The notes beneath the pieces are model-generated. The model worked only from the letters and a program-made list of their open reading frames with translations, had not been told where the DNA came from and made no database searches. The translations under genes and the position numbers were made by a program. Below are positions 1-8,361 of a stretch of DNA of 35,462 nt, piece after piece. How positions within the stretch are numbered: the first letter of the stretch is position 1; each line of letters begins with the position of its first letter. This stretch comes from JAKLHL01 sp964411885 (GTDB taxonomy: Bacteria > Bdellovibrionota > JAFGOL01), in contig CAYPMK010000012.1 of assembly GCA_964411885.1 (NCBI GenBank), positions 1-35,462 on the forward strand. Direction: 5' to 3'.

Positions 1-222
1 TTCAACGGCGTGTATAAGTAATGTTTTTTTGTATAATTCTGGAAAATCAGTCCACTTTTTTGTTGGGGTGGCTTGTACTCTTTGAGCTGGTGATAATGCA
101 CTTGGCAATTGGCTTACGTCCATATACCAAGGGGATTTGTTTTTTGGTAGAGCTTGTGCCTGAAGTGTGTTTGTTGCAAACGTGGAAATTAAAAGAATAA
201 GCAAGAAAGTTAATTTTTTCAT
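1..222 (-). CDS. Partial small secreted protein (N-terminal 74 residues)
   Basis: This reading frame starts at the ATG whose complement is at 220-222 and stays open to the window edge, so only the first 74 codons are visible. The protein begins MKKLTFLLILLISTFATNT, a Lys-rich start followed by a hydrophobic core and a plausible signal peptidase I site near 'LQAQA', so it is probably exported. The mature part visible (…PWYMDVSQLPSALSPAQRVQ…) matches no family I recognise. No good Shine-Dalgarno precedes the ATG; a promoter-like pair lies so close to it that the message may be almost leaderless. It follows the S41 protease gene on the same strand, 141 bp downstream. Function unknown; the export prediction is an inference from the N-terminus. 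Confidence 0.6.
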   Translation of the reverse strand, partial: MKKLTFLLILLISTFATNTLQAQALPKNKSPWYMDVSQLPSALSPAQRVQATPTKKWTDFPELYKKTLLIHAVE

Positions 223-232
223 AATGCCGGAT

Positions 233-262
233 ATTATATCAATTGATATAGTAGTGACTCAA
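233..262 (-). promoter_or_regulatory. Candidate promoter for the partial secreted protein gene
   Basis: On the minus strand a TTGAGT (complement of 257-262) stands 18 bp from a perfect TATAAT (complement of 233-238). The start ATG lies only 10 bp beyond the -10 box, so a transcript starting about 7 bp downstream would have almost no leader. Prediction from sequence match only. Confidence 0.45.
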
Positions 263-300
263 GGTTATTTATATTTTTTACAAAATTGTAAAGTTAAGTT

Positions 301-331
301 ATTATTAATAAAAGATATTTTTATTAATAAT
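301..331. repeat. A/T-only perfect inverted repeat between tandem genes
   Basis: Positions 301-313 and 319-331 are perfect 13-bp complements around a 5-nt loop. The stem is entirely A/T. A second perfect 9-bp A/T inverted repeat (347-355 and 365-373) overlaps the stop codon of the protease gene. Either could end transcription or form a weak hairpin at the 3' end of the protease gene, but neither is followed by a clear U-run on the minus strand, so the terminator role is doubtful. Confidence 0.5.
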
Positions 332-363
332 ACTATATCTTGTTTTTAATAATTATTTTCCCT

Positions 364-1755
364 TTAATTATTAATTTGCCTTTTTTCTTTACCAATGGCA
401 TATACCTTTAGGTAGTTATAGGCTTGTGCCGCCTGATAATCGTAATCAAGGTCAACCACCTTATTCATGTCTTGTTTCTTTATTTTCTTTTTTAGACCTT
501 TTTCTGCACGTTCATATATTTTATCCAATAAAGAAGTTTCTTCTGCTTTGTTCTCATTCTCAAAATGACCACTAAGGTTGGCTTCGCTGTATTTGTCTTT
601 ATAATCGTCTTCCAACATTTTTTCTTCTTCCATTACTTTTGGGTCTATTTGTAGGATCTTAACATCAGGTTCTATACCTGTTGCCTGTATAGATCTTCCA
701 TTAGGTGTGTAATATCTCGCTATGGTGTATTTTATTGCAGATTTGTCGTCTAATTCTACTAAGGTTTGAACAGATCCTTTACCAAAAGTTTTTTGCCCGA
801 CTATAACTGCGCGTTCATTATCCTGAAGCGCTCCTGCAACTATTTCTGAAGCACTTGCAGAAGCTTGATTTACAAGTACTACTACAGGGATCTCTTTAAG
901 GTATCCACTGTCGGGTTTAGCATACTCTATTATCTTTTTTTCTTTATCTCTGCCACGAACACTTACTATGGTGCCTTTATCCATGAAAACATCTGCTACG
1001 CCTACTGCTTGATCTAAGAGTCCGCCGGGGTTGTTCCTTAGATCCAAAAGTAAGCCTTTGAATTTTGCATTCTTTGTTTGTTTTTCCATTTTACTTATAG
1101 CTTTTTTAAGGTCAGATACGGTATTTTCGTTAAATGTAGCTATCCTTATGTATGCAAAATCATCTGGTAATAAAGTAGATTTAACAGAGACGATTTTTAT
1201 TATCTTTCTTGTTATAGTAAAATCCAAAGGCTTTTGTACATTATCTCTAGCAACAGTTATCTTAACCTTTGTTCCAGGCGCTCCTCTCATTTTTGATACA
1301 GCGGTCTGTAGATCCATATCAGCGGTAACTTCATCATTTATCTTTATGATCTTGTCCATGGATTTTAGTCCAGAGTTCCACGCAGGAGTGTCCTCTATGG
1401 GTGTTATTACAGTTATAAAATTATCCCTCTTTGTTATTTCTATACCAACGCCGCCAAACTCACCTGTGGTGCTTTCTTTCATTTCCTTAAAATCCTTTGG
1501 GTCAAGGAATGCAGAATGAGGGTCTAATTCCTGTAACATTCCCTTTATTCCGCCATATATAAGCTTTTTAACATCAACGTCTTCTACGTATGTGTTCTCT
1601 AGAATATGAAGGACTTTGGTGAACAAAGAAAGGTTCTCATATTTATCGGCAGGTTTTGCTTCTACAGACGACGTTATATATGTTCCTGCTACAAAGCCTC
1701 CTACTATAGCGATGAACGTCATTATCCCCAATGTTATTTTTAGACCTCTAGTCAT
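364..1755 (-). CDS. ctpA: Carboxyl-terminal processing protease (peptidase S41, CtpA/Prc type)
   Basis: A 463-residue periplasmic serine protease. An N-terminal membrane/signal segment (residues about 5-28) is followed by a PDZ domain with 'GGVGIEI' near residue 100, then the S41 tail-protease domain. The catalytic Ser lies in 'NQASASASEIVAGAL' and the general-base Lys in 'GKGSVQTL', the Ser-Lys dyad typical of the family; 'LDLRNNPGG' is another family signature. The charged C-terminal tail after 'YTPNGRSIQATGIEPD' is usual for CtpA. CtpA-type proteases clip the C-termini of periplasmic proteins, including peptidoglycan hydrolases, which fits the divisome and cell-wall genes across the divergent promoter. 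A strong ribosome site (TTGGAGGTTC) is placed correctly before the ATG. The family is certain, the substrate unknown. Confidence 0.95.
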   Translation of the reverse strand: MTRGLKITLGIMTFIAIVGGFVAGTYITSSVEAKPADKYENLSLFTKVLHILENTYVEDVDVKKLIYGGIKGMLQELDPHSAFLDPKDFKEMKESTTGEFGGVGIEITKRDNFITVITPIEDTPAWNSGLKSMDKIIKINDEVTADMDLQTAVSKMRGAPGTKVKITVARDNVQKPLDFTITRKIIKIVSVKSTLLPDDFAYIRIATFNENTVSDLKKAISKMEKQTKNAKFKGLLLDLRNNPGGLLDQAVGVADVFMDKGTIVSVRGRDKEKKIIEYAKPDSGYLKEIPVVVLVNQASASASEIVAGALQDNERAVIVGQKTFGKGSVQTLVELDDKSAIKYTIARYYTPNGRSIQATGIEPDVKILQIDPKVMEEEKMLEDDYKDKYSEANLSGHFENENKAEETSLLDKIYERAEKGLKKKIKKQDMNKVVDLDYDYQAAQAYNYLKVYAIGKEKRQINN

Positions 1756-1785
1756 GAAGAACCTCCAAGATATAACTTAACCCAT

Positions 1786-1814
1786 ATATTATTTGGGGCT
1801 TGCTAGCATAGCAA
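1786..1814 (-). promoter_or_regulatory. Candidate ctpA promoter overlapping a palindrome
   Basis: On the minus strand TTGCTA (complement of 1809-1814) is separated by 17 bp from TAATAT (complement of 1786-1791), a reasonable sigma-70-type promoter. The -35 box is one arm of a perfect palindrome, TTGCTAGCATAGCAA, at 1800-1814. This lies in the 138-bp divergent region between ctpA and the envelope operon, so a protein bound to the palindrome could affect both. No clear promoter for the rightward operon stands out (TTGTTA at 1831-1836 is a weak -35 candidate). Confidence 0.4.
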
Positions 1815-1893
1815 TATCTTTTTTAATATCTTGTTAGGATAATGACAATATGCTAATTCTATTACTACATATTAACAAATGGAGGAGAGGGGC

Positions 1894-3090
1894 ATGCTTA
1901 ATGTTCTAAGAAAAAATTCACAGCACTGGTTGGTAATGGCTATTATCGTTGTAGTTATAGTTGGATTAGCTTTCTTTTTTGGATATTCCTCAAGAGATAC
2001 AGCTTCTGGTCAAACTTGGGCTGCCAAGGTTGATGGTCAGACCATAAAGATGGGAGAGTTTCTTACAAGATACAGAAATATAGTAGAGCGTTATAGACAA
2101 CAATTTGGAGCTTCTTTTGATGAAAAGATGTTAGAAGCGTTTAACTTAAGGGGACGCATACTTCAGGAAATGGTATACGACGTTATTATTGCAAAAGAAG
2201 CAGAAAAGAACGACTTCTTCATATCTGATGAAGAACTAAGGGAAACAATAGCTTCTGTTCCATATTTCCAGAAAGATGGGAAATTCAATCTTGAGTATTA
2301 CAAAAGTATCCTTAACTACAACAGGACCAGCCCTCAAGAGTTTGAGAAGGCACAGAATGATGAGCTCATAAAAAGAAAGTTGCATGATTTTATCTCTGCT
2401 TCGGCAAAGGCGAGTGATGACGAGGTCGTAGCACAACACAAAATAGACAATGATAAAAGATCTATTTCCTTTTTTAGACTGGAACTACCAACTGCTAATA
2501 AAATAGAAGTTAGCAACAAAGAAGTGAATGAGTTTTTGGCTTCTTCTTATGGAAAGAAACAAGCAGAGTCATATTATACTGCCAACAATGATAGTTTTAA
2601 GAACGGCGATAAAATAATAACTTTTGAAGAGGCAAAGAACAATATAGCAAAAGATCTTTTACTTAAACAAAAAAAGCAAGACATGATAGAAAAACTAACC
2701 GCTGAAGCATTGAAGATGAACGACATATCAAAGGCTGCCAGCGTATTTAAACAAAAGGTTGGTGACAGTGGGCAATTTTCTAGGAGTTCAGGTTCTTTAC
2801 CGTCTTTTGCAGGATCTAATGCCAATGATGTTATCTGGTCTTTTGGTCTTAATAAGGGAAAACTTTATTCAAGACAAATAGCAGGTGTTGATTATGTCGT
2901 TGCTTTAAACAAGGAATATACAGATAATTTTAACACTAATAGCAAGGATTTTAACAGCTACAAGGATGAGTATATATCAAAACGAGGTAATCAGGAGTAC
3001 GCTTTTTATTTACAAGAACTAAACAAGGAGTGGTTAAAGAAAGTAAAATACTCTCCAGCATTATCAGCAAGCTTTAACAAACAAGATTGA
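1894..3090 (+). CDS. PpiD/SurA-type periplasmic chaperone lacking the PPIase (parvulin) domain
   Basis: The chosen start is the ATG at 1894 because GGAGGAGAGG just before it is an excellent ribosome site; an upstream in-frame ATG at 1879 would sit on that site. The product is 398 residues: a cytoplasmic stub, one membrane segment (about residues 13-30), then a SurA_N-type domain (about 40-165) with 'AAKVDGQTIKMGEFLTRY' and 'LNLRGRILQEMV'-like features of PpiD. In PpiD a parvulin domain of about 90 residues follows a 'YYxxNxxxF' segment. Here that segment (227-235) runs almost directly into the post-parvulin helix 'TFEEAKNNIAKDLLLKQK' (243-260). It therefore looks like a membrane-anchored holdase without isomerase activity. 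It is first gene of the long envelope operon. Confidence 0.85.
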   Translation: MLNVLRKNSQHWLVMAIIVVVIVGLAFFFGYSSRDTASGQTWAAKVDGQTIKMGEFLTRYRNIVERYRQQFGASFDEKMLEAFNLRGRILQEMVYDVIIAKEAEKNDFFISDEELRETIASVPYFQKDGKFNLEYYKSILNYNRTSPQEFEKAQNDELIKRKLHDFISASAKASDDEVVAQHKIDNDKRSISFFRLELPTANKIEVSNKEVNEFLASSYGKKQAESYYTANNDSFKNGDKIITFEEAKNNIAKDLLLKQKKQDMIEKLTAEALKMNDISKAASVFKQKVGDSGQFSRSSGSLPSFAGSNANDVIWSFGLNKGKLYSRQIAGVDYVVALNKEYTDNFNTNSKDFNSYKDEYISKRGNQEYAFYLQELNKEWLKKVKYSPALSASFNKQD

Positions 3091-3092
3091 AT

Positions 3093-4565
3093 ATGAGAAT
3101 ATTTCTTTTATCCTTAATATTTTGTTCTTTTGTTTTTTGTGTTTATGCACAAAAAAAAGCAATAATCTGTTCTGGTGATAAAGATATTGTATCTATGTGG
3201 GAACTGGATCCACACGAGGATATTCCTATACATTTAGACGACATAAGAAGACAAATATACGATACGTTATACGAAATGGACATAACTGGGGAACCGAGGG
3301 AGTCTTTACTTGAACAGTGTTTGGTGGATTCATATTCAGAAGATGTTACATCTAATGCAGAGATGCAAATAAATTGTAAGTTAAGGCCTAATGTGTTCTT
3401 TCACGATGGTAATCCCTTAACTACAGAAGACATTATCTTTTCAATACGTAGAATAAAGAGTTCTAGAACGCTTTCATCTACTCTAGATATGATAAAAGAT
3501 GTACGCATATCAGGTCAAAATCAAATTAAATTCATCATAAAGTATGGAGTCGCTGGTATAGATAGTCCTAACAAATGGCTTTTTGAGCGCTTTAAAAGGA
3601 TATTGGCAAGGACCTCATATATAGTTAGACAAAAATATATGGAAGATGCTGGATCTTGGGCGATAGAGTATCCTGTTGGTACAGGTCCTTTTTATTTTAA
3701 GGATTGGAAGATATGGGACAAGAAAGACTCTAGATCTCAAATAATGCTTTATAAGAACAAATCTTATTGGAGAAAACCATATCCTCGTATCGACGAGTTA
3801 TTTTTTAGGTTTATGCCTGCTAAACTTGTATACAGGGACATACTTAACGGAAGTCTTGCACTTGCTTATAGACTACCTTTTACCGACTATAAGATGCTTA
3901 AGGATAAAGACCTTGGTAAAGGTAAATATAAAACATCCAAGAGGCTTATATATTCTTACCAGTATGTTCTTTTTAATCCTGAATCAAAGTATCTTTCATT
4001 CCCAGATTTAAAGAACGCATTTTTGGGAGGAATAGACAAAACAAGAATATCAAAGTTGGTGTTTGATAACAGTGTTATGGTAAATACAGGCAGAACACTT
4101 TATGCAAGTTCTGTCTTCCCTGAGAGATTCCAAACAAGACCTTACAAACCATTTGATTCAAAAAATACAGTTACAGACTTTCTAAAATCTCTTGGTGCAA
4201 AAAAATCAGGGAAGATACCCTTGAATATACTCGTACCTGATCTACCAGAACAAATCTCTGTGGCACAAGAAATGATGAAACAGTTGTATGCTGCAGGATT
4301 TTTATTGAGGATAAAGAAGTTTCCATATTCTAAATATATGTCGATAATAAATAAGGGTGACCTAGAAGGTTATGACCTTTTTATGTATAGCGTAGACGAG
4401 AACCCAGTTTTTTCTACTCCACAAAAGATGGCTATTCTTGCCAATGGTGGTATCCAACTTTATCAAAGATATGTTCTGTATTCAATGGCAAGACCAGAGA
4501 ATGGAGGGCTTAAGAATTTTACACCTTCTGTAGAAGGTGCAATGGACCTTAAAAACGCAGAATAA
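3093..4565 (+). CDS. ABC-type extracellular solute-binding protein, family 5 (DppA/OppA-like)
   Basis: About 490 residues with a signal peptide (MRIFLLSLIFCSFVFCVYAQ). The fold is recognisable from 'LRPNVFFHDGNPLTTEDIIFSI', the classic 'F.dG.plta.Dv.fs' signature of peptide-binding proteins, and 'YPVGTGPFYFKDW', the 'GTGPY' motif. The ATG at 3093 is preferred; a TTG at 3087 overlaps the preceding stop as TTGA, and neither has a strong ribosome site, so translation may be coupled to the upstream gene. No permease or ATPase of a peptide transporter is adjacent, so it may serve a remote transporter or have become an orphan periplasmic binding protein. Substrate unknown. Confidence 0.85.
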   Translation: MRIFLLSLIFCSFVFCVYAQKKAIICSGDKDIVSMWELDPHEDIPIHLDDIRRQIYDTLYEMDITGEPRESLLEQCLVDSYSEDVTSNAEMQINCKLRPNVFFHDGNPLTTEDIIFSIRRIKSSRTLSSTLDMIKDVRISGQNQIKFIIKYGVAGIDSPNKWLFERFKRILARTSYIVRQKYMEDAGSWAIEYPVGTGPFYFKDWKIWDKKDSRSQIMLYKNKSYWRKPYPRIDELFFRFMPAKLVYRDILNGSLALAYRLPFTDYKMLKDKDLGKGKYKTSKRLIYSYQYVLFNPESKYLSFPDLKNAFLGGIDKTRISKLVFDNSVMVNTGRTLYASSVFPERFQTRPYKPFDSKNTVTDFLKSLGAKKSGKIPLNILVPDLPEQISVAQEMMKQLYAAGFLLRIKKFPYSKYMSIINKGDLEGYDLFMYSVDENPVFSTPQKMAILANGGIQLYQRYVLYSMARPENGGLKNFTPSVEGAMDLKNAE

Positions 4566-4576
4566 GGAGATAAAGG

Positions 4577-5818
4577 ATGTTTAGATCCGTGTTTTTAACT
4601 GTTTGTTTGTTGTTTAGCACATATTCTTGGTCGCAAGTTTGCAGTATGGATGAGGCTAAAGCTCCTTGTAATGTAAAAGGGGGTACATTCTCTGATAAAG
4701 AGGTAGAGGAAATATCCAAAATGGATGCTTTGCCAGAGAATAAAATATATAAAACGATATCAGAGAACAAGAATATCTATCTCTACTTTTTTTATGCTTA
4801 TGATTGTGTTCACTGCAAAAAGGCTCATGAATTTTTGGATGAATTAGAGATCAAATATCCTGAACTAGTTGTTTACCAATATGAAATTAAAAAGAATCAC
4901 GACAACGCAAAGTTTTTTGAGGTAGTTGCAAAAGAATATTCCACTAAACCACAGGGAGTACCAACTATATTCATAGGCGATAAGTTCTTTGTGGGTTTTT
5001 CAAAAGATATTACATGTTCTTCTATAATAAAAGAGATAAGAACTCTTAAAGGAGAAAAAGACGATTGTCCAACAAACGAAATAAATATACCGATGTTGGG
5101 GAACGTTAACGTAAATACTATCTCTTTGCCTACTTTTACTTTGTACATGGGTTTTTTAGATGGGTTGAATCCTTGTGCTATGTGGGTGCTTGCTTTTTTG
5201 TTGGGTCTAATGGTCTATGCTGGTAGTAGGAAAAAGATAATATTTCTTGGAACTACTTTCGTTGTTGCCTCTGGTTTCGTGTATTTTCTTTTTATGACTG
5301 CATGGGTGAATGTGTTCCTTGTAATAGGTTATTCCAGTACTATAACGGTAATACTTGGGGCAGTAGCTGTGTTGATGGGTTTAGTGAACATAAAGGAACT
5401 TTTCTTCTTTAAGAAAGGTGTTTCTTTAATGATACCAGAGAGTGTTAAACCAAAACTGTATAAAAAATCTAGAAAGGTAATAAACGAGAGCAATAAGTTT
5501 TTAGCTATACTAGGTACAATTACCTTGGCCATCTTTGTTAACTTTATAGAATTGGGTTGTACGGTTGGTTTACCTGCTATTTATACCAGAATACTTTCTC
5601 TTAGGAACATAAGTAGTTTTGATACGTACCTGTATATAGCTCTTTATAATCTTGTATATATAATGCCTTTAGCCATAATAGTCGCTGTATTTGCTTACAC
5701 CATGGGTCATTATAAGTTTAAGGAAAAACATGGTAAGGCGTTAAAGTTAGTCAGTGGTCTTTTAATGTTGGTATTAGGGCTTCTTTTAATCTTCTATCCT
5801 AATGTGTTGGTACGCTAA
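4577..5818 (+). CDS. Thioredoxin-DsbD/CcdA-like membrane thiol-disulfide transporter fusion
   Basis: 413 residues: signal-like N-terminus (MFRSVFLTVCLLFSTYSWSQ), then a thioredoxin/glutaredoxin-like domain (about 50-160) with active-site CVHC at 77-80 and the cis-Pro loop 'GVPT' around 127-130, then a multi-spanning domain (about 185-412). The membrane part has two conserved-looking cysteines, C200 in 'GLNPCAMWV' and C328 in 'IELGCTVGLPAIY', which resemble the Cys pair that carries electrons across the membrane in CcdA/DsbD proteins. The family role is moving reducing power from cytoplasmic thioredoxin to the periplasm; the target here is unknown. Ribosome site AAGGAG precedes the ATG. It sits 11 bp after the solute-binding gene and 2 bp before ftsE. 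Confidence 0.85.
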   Translation: MFRSVFLTVCLLFSTYSWSQVCSMDEAKAPCNVKGGTFSDKEVEEISKMDALPENKIYKTISENKNIYLYFFYAYDCVHCKKAHEFLDELEIKYPELVVYQYEIKKNHDNAKFFEVVAKEYSTKPQGVPTIFIGDKFFVGFSKDITCSSIIKEIRTLKGEKDDCPTNEINIPMLGNVNVNTISLPTFTLYMGFLDGLNPCAMWVLAFLLGLMVYAGSRKKIIFLGTTFVVASGFVYFLFMTAWVNVFLVIGYSSTITVILGAVAVLMGLVNIKELFFFKKGVSLMIPESVKPKLYKKSRKVINESNKFLAILGTITLAIFVNFIELGCTVGLPAIYTRILSLRNISSFDTYLYIALYNLVYIMPLAIIVAVFAYTMGHYKFKEKHGKALKLVSGLLMLVLGLLLIFYPNVLVR

Positions 5819-5820
5819 CG

Positions 5821-6471
5821 ATGATACATTTTAAGTCGGTATCAAAGATATATGATAACGATGTTTTCGCACTCAAAGGTATAGAAGCTCATATACAGAA
5901 AGGCGAGTTTATATTCGTTACTGGTAGTTCTGGCGCTGGCAAGAGCACTCTTTTAAAATTAATATATGGTGGACTTAAACCCAGCGATGGTAGTGTTGTA
6001 GTTGGTGGTAGTGTAGTAGACGAATTATCTAGCTATAGATTGGCTATGTTAAGAAGACAAATGGGTATAGTGTTCCAAGATTTTAAATTACTTTGGGATA
6101 GAAGTGTTGTGGAAAATGTTTGTTTGCCATTTTATGTTTGGGGCAAGCTTAACAGCGAGAATAAAGAATTATCAGAACTTATGATGAAAAAGTTCGATAT
6201 ATGGAAATATAGGAATGAGTATCCTCATAAACTTTCTGGTGGTGAGCAACAAAAAGTTGCCATCTGCAGAGCTCTGGTAACCAGCCCATGGATACTTATA
6301 GCCGATGAACCTACGGGTAATTTAGACCCTAAATCTGCAGAAGAGGTCTTTAAGATGTTCTATGAGGCTGCTCAAAGGGGTAGTACGGTCATATTTGCAA
6401 CACATAACGAACATTTATTAAGTCTACACAAGGGTAGAGTGCTTAAACTTGATAAGGGGAGGCTTGCTTGA
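5821..6471 (+). CDS. ftsE: Cell division ATP-binding protein FtsE
   Basis: 216 residues, normal size for FtsE. Walker A GSSGAGKST (35-43), Q-loop at Q86, ABC signature LSGGEQQK (138-145) and Walker B ILIADEPTGNLDP (158-170) are all intact. FtsE pairs with FtsX at the division site; ATP hydrolysis drives FtsX to activate peptidoglycan hydrolases through EnvC-type coiled-coil partners. Assignment as FtsE rather than another small ABC ATPase rests on the immediately following ftsX and the EnvC-like gene. Its ATG is 2 bp after the stop of the thiol-disulfide gene, and its stop overlaps the ftsX start. Confidence 0.95.
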   Translation: MIHFKSVSKIYDNDVFALKGIEAHIQKGEFIFVTGSSGAGKSTLLKLIYGGLKPSDGSVVVGGSVVDELSSYRLAMLRRQMGIVFQDFKLLWDRSVVENVCLPFYVWGKLNSENKELSELMMKKFDIWKYRNEYPHKLSGGEQQKVAICRALVTSPWILIADEPTGNLDPKSAEEVFKMFYEAAQRGSTVIFATHNEHLLSLHKGRVLKLDKGRLA

Positions 6472-7307
6472 TCGGCGTAGTAAAAGAAAGCCTGCGTGAT
6501 ATTAGAAGACACAAAAGGGCCGCTGTTCTTTTGGCCTTGGTAATTTCTTCTGCCTCTTTTTTGTTCTTTGTATTTAGTTCTGCCGTCTATAATCTTGGTC
6601 TTGCAGAAGATAACTGGTCAAAACAATTAAGAGCAGCAGTTTTTTTTGTTGAAGGTACAGATGTAAAAGAACTTTCAGAACAGATATCTAAAGTTAAAGG
6701 AGTATTAGAGGTAAAGCATATAAGTTCAGAGCTTTCCTTAGAAATATTAAAGAAAAGATTTCCAGATGAAGATGTGGTTTTTTCTGTGGACTCTGTTCCG
6801 GGTTTTATAGAAGCAAGGATCTCTGCAGATGTAGTGGCCAACATAAGTTCTGACTTACAAAAGATAGAGGGTGTAGAAGATGTTTCTTTAAGTTCTTCTT
6901 GGTTTAAAAGCCTTAAGGACCTTATTTATTTTTCTGCATTGTTCTCTATAGGTGTAATGATATTTGTGATGGTGTTAAGTACTATTTTAGTTTTTTACGC
7001 CGTAAGGATTGGTGTAATAGAAAGAAAAGATGAAATAAGATTAATGCGTCTTTGTGGTGCTACTGAATTCAGAATACGAATACCTTATGTTGTCTCTGGT
7101 GTTGTTATGGGTGTTTTTGGAGCAAGCGTTGGTGTTTGTTTTCAGTATATATTTGGTAAAGCCGTAGACAAAAGTCTTTCACAGTTCATAGACGGCTGGG
7201 TAAGCCTTACTGCCATGCAAGTAGTTTTTGTTTATGCGGTATCAATTTTCATAGGCTGTTTTGGTAATCTTATGGCATTCGTAAGGAGTATTGATGACCA
7301 ACAGTAG
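6468..7307 (+). CDS. ftsX: Cell division protein FtsX
   Basis: 279 residues with the FtsX layout: short cytoplasmic N-terminus, a membrane segment (about 18-40), a periplasmic loop with alternating strands and helices ('AAVFFVEGTDVKELSEQISKV'), and three more C-terminal membrane segments. 'VIERKDEIRLMRLCGAT' is the conserved cytoplasmic motif between the second and third segments. The start is a TTG whose last bases form the TGA of ftsE (TTGA), preceded by AAGGGGAGG. FtsX passes the FtsE ATPase cycle to periplasmic activators such as EnvC, and the next gene encodes such a partner. Confidence 0.95.
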   Translation: MIGVVKESLRDIRRHKRAAVLLALVISSASFLFFVFSSAVYNLGLAEDNWSKQLRAAVFFVEGTDVKELSEQISKVKGVLEVKHISSELSLEILKKRFPDEDVVFSVDSVPGFIEARISADVVANISSDLQKIEGVEDVSLSSSWFKSLKDLIYFSALFSIGVMIFVMVLSTILVFYAVRIGVIERKDEIRLMRLCGATEFRIRIPYVVSGVVMGVFGASVGVCFQYIFGKAVDKSLSQFIDGWVSLTAMQVVFVYAVSIFIGCFGNLMAFVRSIDDQQ

Positions 7308-8328
7308 TAGGTTATTATCAATACTTTTTTATGTCTTATTTGCATTTAATCTAGACGCTAAAGATTATAAAAAGCTGATGTCTGAACTTGACAGAACAGA
7401 ATATGAGGCAGGAAAACTTCAGGAAAAAATAGATTCATTAGATATATTGATAAAGACGCAAGCAGAGGCCTTTAAGATACTTGAATCCGATCTAAATAAT
7501 AAACAAGCTAAAGTCATTTCAAAAGAAAAAGAACTTAAGGAGAACTTAAGAGTACTGATGTCTTTTTCAATACCAGAAAGGATTGGCTTTATTACTGCTG
7601 GCAAGGATTTTGAGGATCTAATAAGAAGTGAAGCGATAGTATCAAAGATGTTAAAAAAAGATGTAAATACCTACGACAAGTTATCTAAGGATATATCAGA
7701 GGTCATGACCATAAAAGAGTTGGTCGAAGAAGAAAAAAAGAAACTGGAACAAAAAAGGACAGAACAGTTTAGTGTTCTAGAAGAATTAAAAAAGAAGCTA
7801 GCTCAAAAAAAGACACTTCTTGATAGGGCTAAAAAGAACGCGGCATCTTATTTGGCTTTTATTCAAAGAACAGACAAAAGTTCTCAACGAATAGAGAATC
7901 TGACTGCTAAAACAAAGTTGGGTCAAAATTTGAATAGTGGAGATTTAAACAATATACCACCACTAAGAGGGCGCATAGTGAATAGTTTTGGCAAGGTCTG
8001 GGATGCTAAACTAAGGAACTGGATCTATAACAAAGGGGTTACAGTTCAAACTGGGTATGCAAGCAATGTTTCTGCTATTAACGACGGTGTAGTCATATAC
8101 ACTGGGTGGATACCTGTTTATGGTAGGGTACTCATAATAGATCATCAAAATGGTCTTTTCTCTATTTATGGCCATCTTTCTAAAATATTCTTTGAGATAG
8201 GAGATAAGGTTAAAAAAGGCAGTATCATTGCTCATTCGGGTGATAGCGGTTCTGTTGATAGTCCGGCCCTATATTTTGGTTTAAGGGATACTACAAACGA
8301 TATTGACCCGACACCATTATTTTACTAG
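7294..8328 (+). CDS. envC: EnvC-like divisome activator (coiled coil plus degenerate LytM/M23 domain)
   Basis: About 344 residues: signal sequence, a long coiled-coil region (about 20-200, many Lys/Glu heptads), then an M23/LytM domain (about 222-344, from 'PPLRGRIVNSFG'). The Zn ligands of active M23 enzymes are not retained: the first His-x-Gly-x-x-Asp site reads 'NKGVTV' and the HxH motif reads 'LYFG', although 'YGHLS' is present. It is therefore expected to be a non-enzymatic activator of amidases, as EnvC is. The ATG at 7294 is preferred because AAGGAG is spaced well; it overlaps the end of ftsX by 14 bp. Its position after ftsEX supports the role. Confidence 0.88.
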   Translation: MTNSSRLLSILFYVLFAFNLDAKDYKKLMSELDRTEYEAGKLQEKIDSLDILIKTQAEAFKILESDLNNKQAKVISKEKELKENLRVLMSFSIPERIGFITAGKDFEDLIRSEAIVSKMLKKDVNTYDKLSKDISEVMTIKELVEEEKKKLEQKRTEQFSVLEELKKKLAQKKTLLDRAKKNAASYLAFIQRTDKSSQRIENLTAKTKLGQNLNSGDLNNIPPLRGRIVNSFGKVWDAKLRNWIYNKGVTVQTGYASNVSAINDGVVIYTGWIPVYGRVLIIDHQNGLFSIYGHLSKIFFEIGDKVKKGSIIAHSGDSGSVDSPALYFGLRDTTNDIDPTPLFY

Positions 8329-8336
8329 ATTATAAT
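8308..8336 (+). promoter_or_regulatory. Candidate internal promoter before the MlaC-like gene
   Basis: CCGACA (8308-8313), a 17-bp spacer and a perfect TATAAT (8331-8336) lie at the end of the EnvC-like gene, in the longest gap (33 bp) within the operon. This could drive the lipid-handling genes separately from the ftsEX part. Prediction by sequence match only. Confidence 0.4.
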
Positions 8337-8361
8337 AGAGTAAAACGGAGGTTGTTTATAA

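Noticed and set aside
301..331. A/T inverted repeat as a rho-independent terminator of ctpA
   Set aside because: The stem has no G/C pairs and no proper U-run follows on the minus strand, so it is listed only as a repeat.
167..349. Plus-strand 60-residue frame at the left edge
   Set aside because: It lies antisense to the partial secreted protein and the A/T repeat, and has low-complexity composition and no ribosome site.
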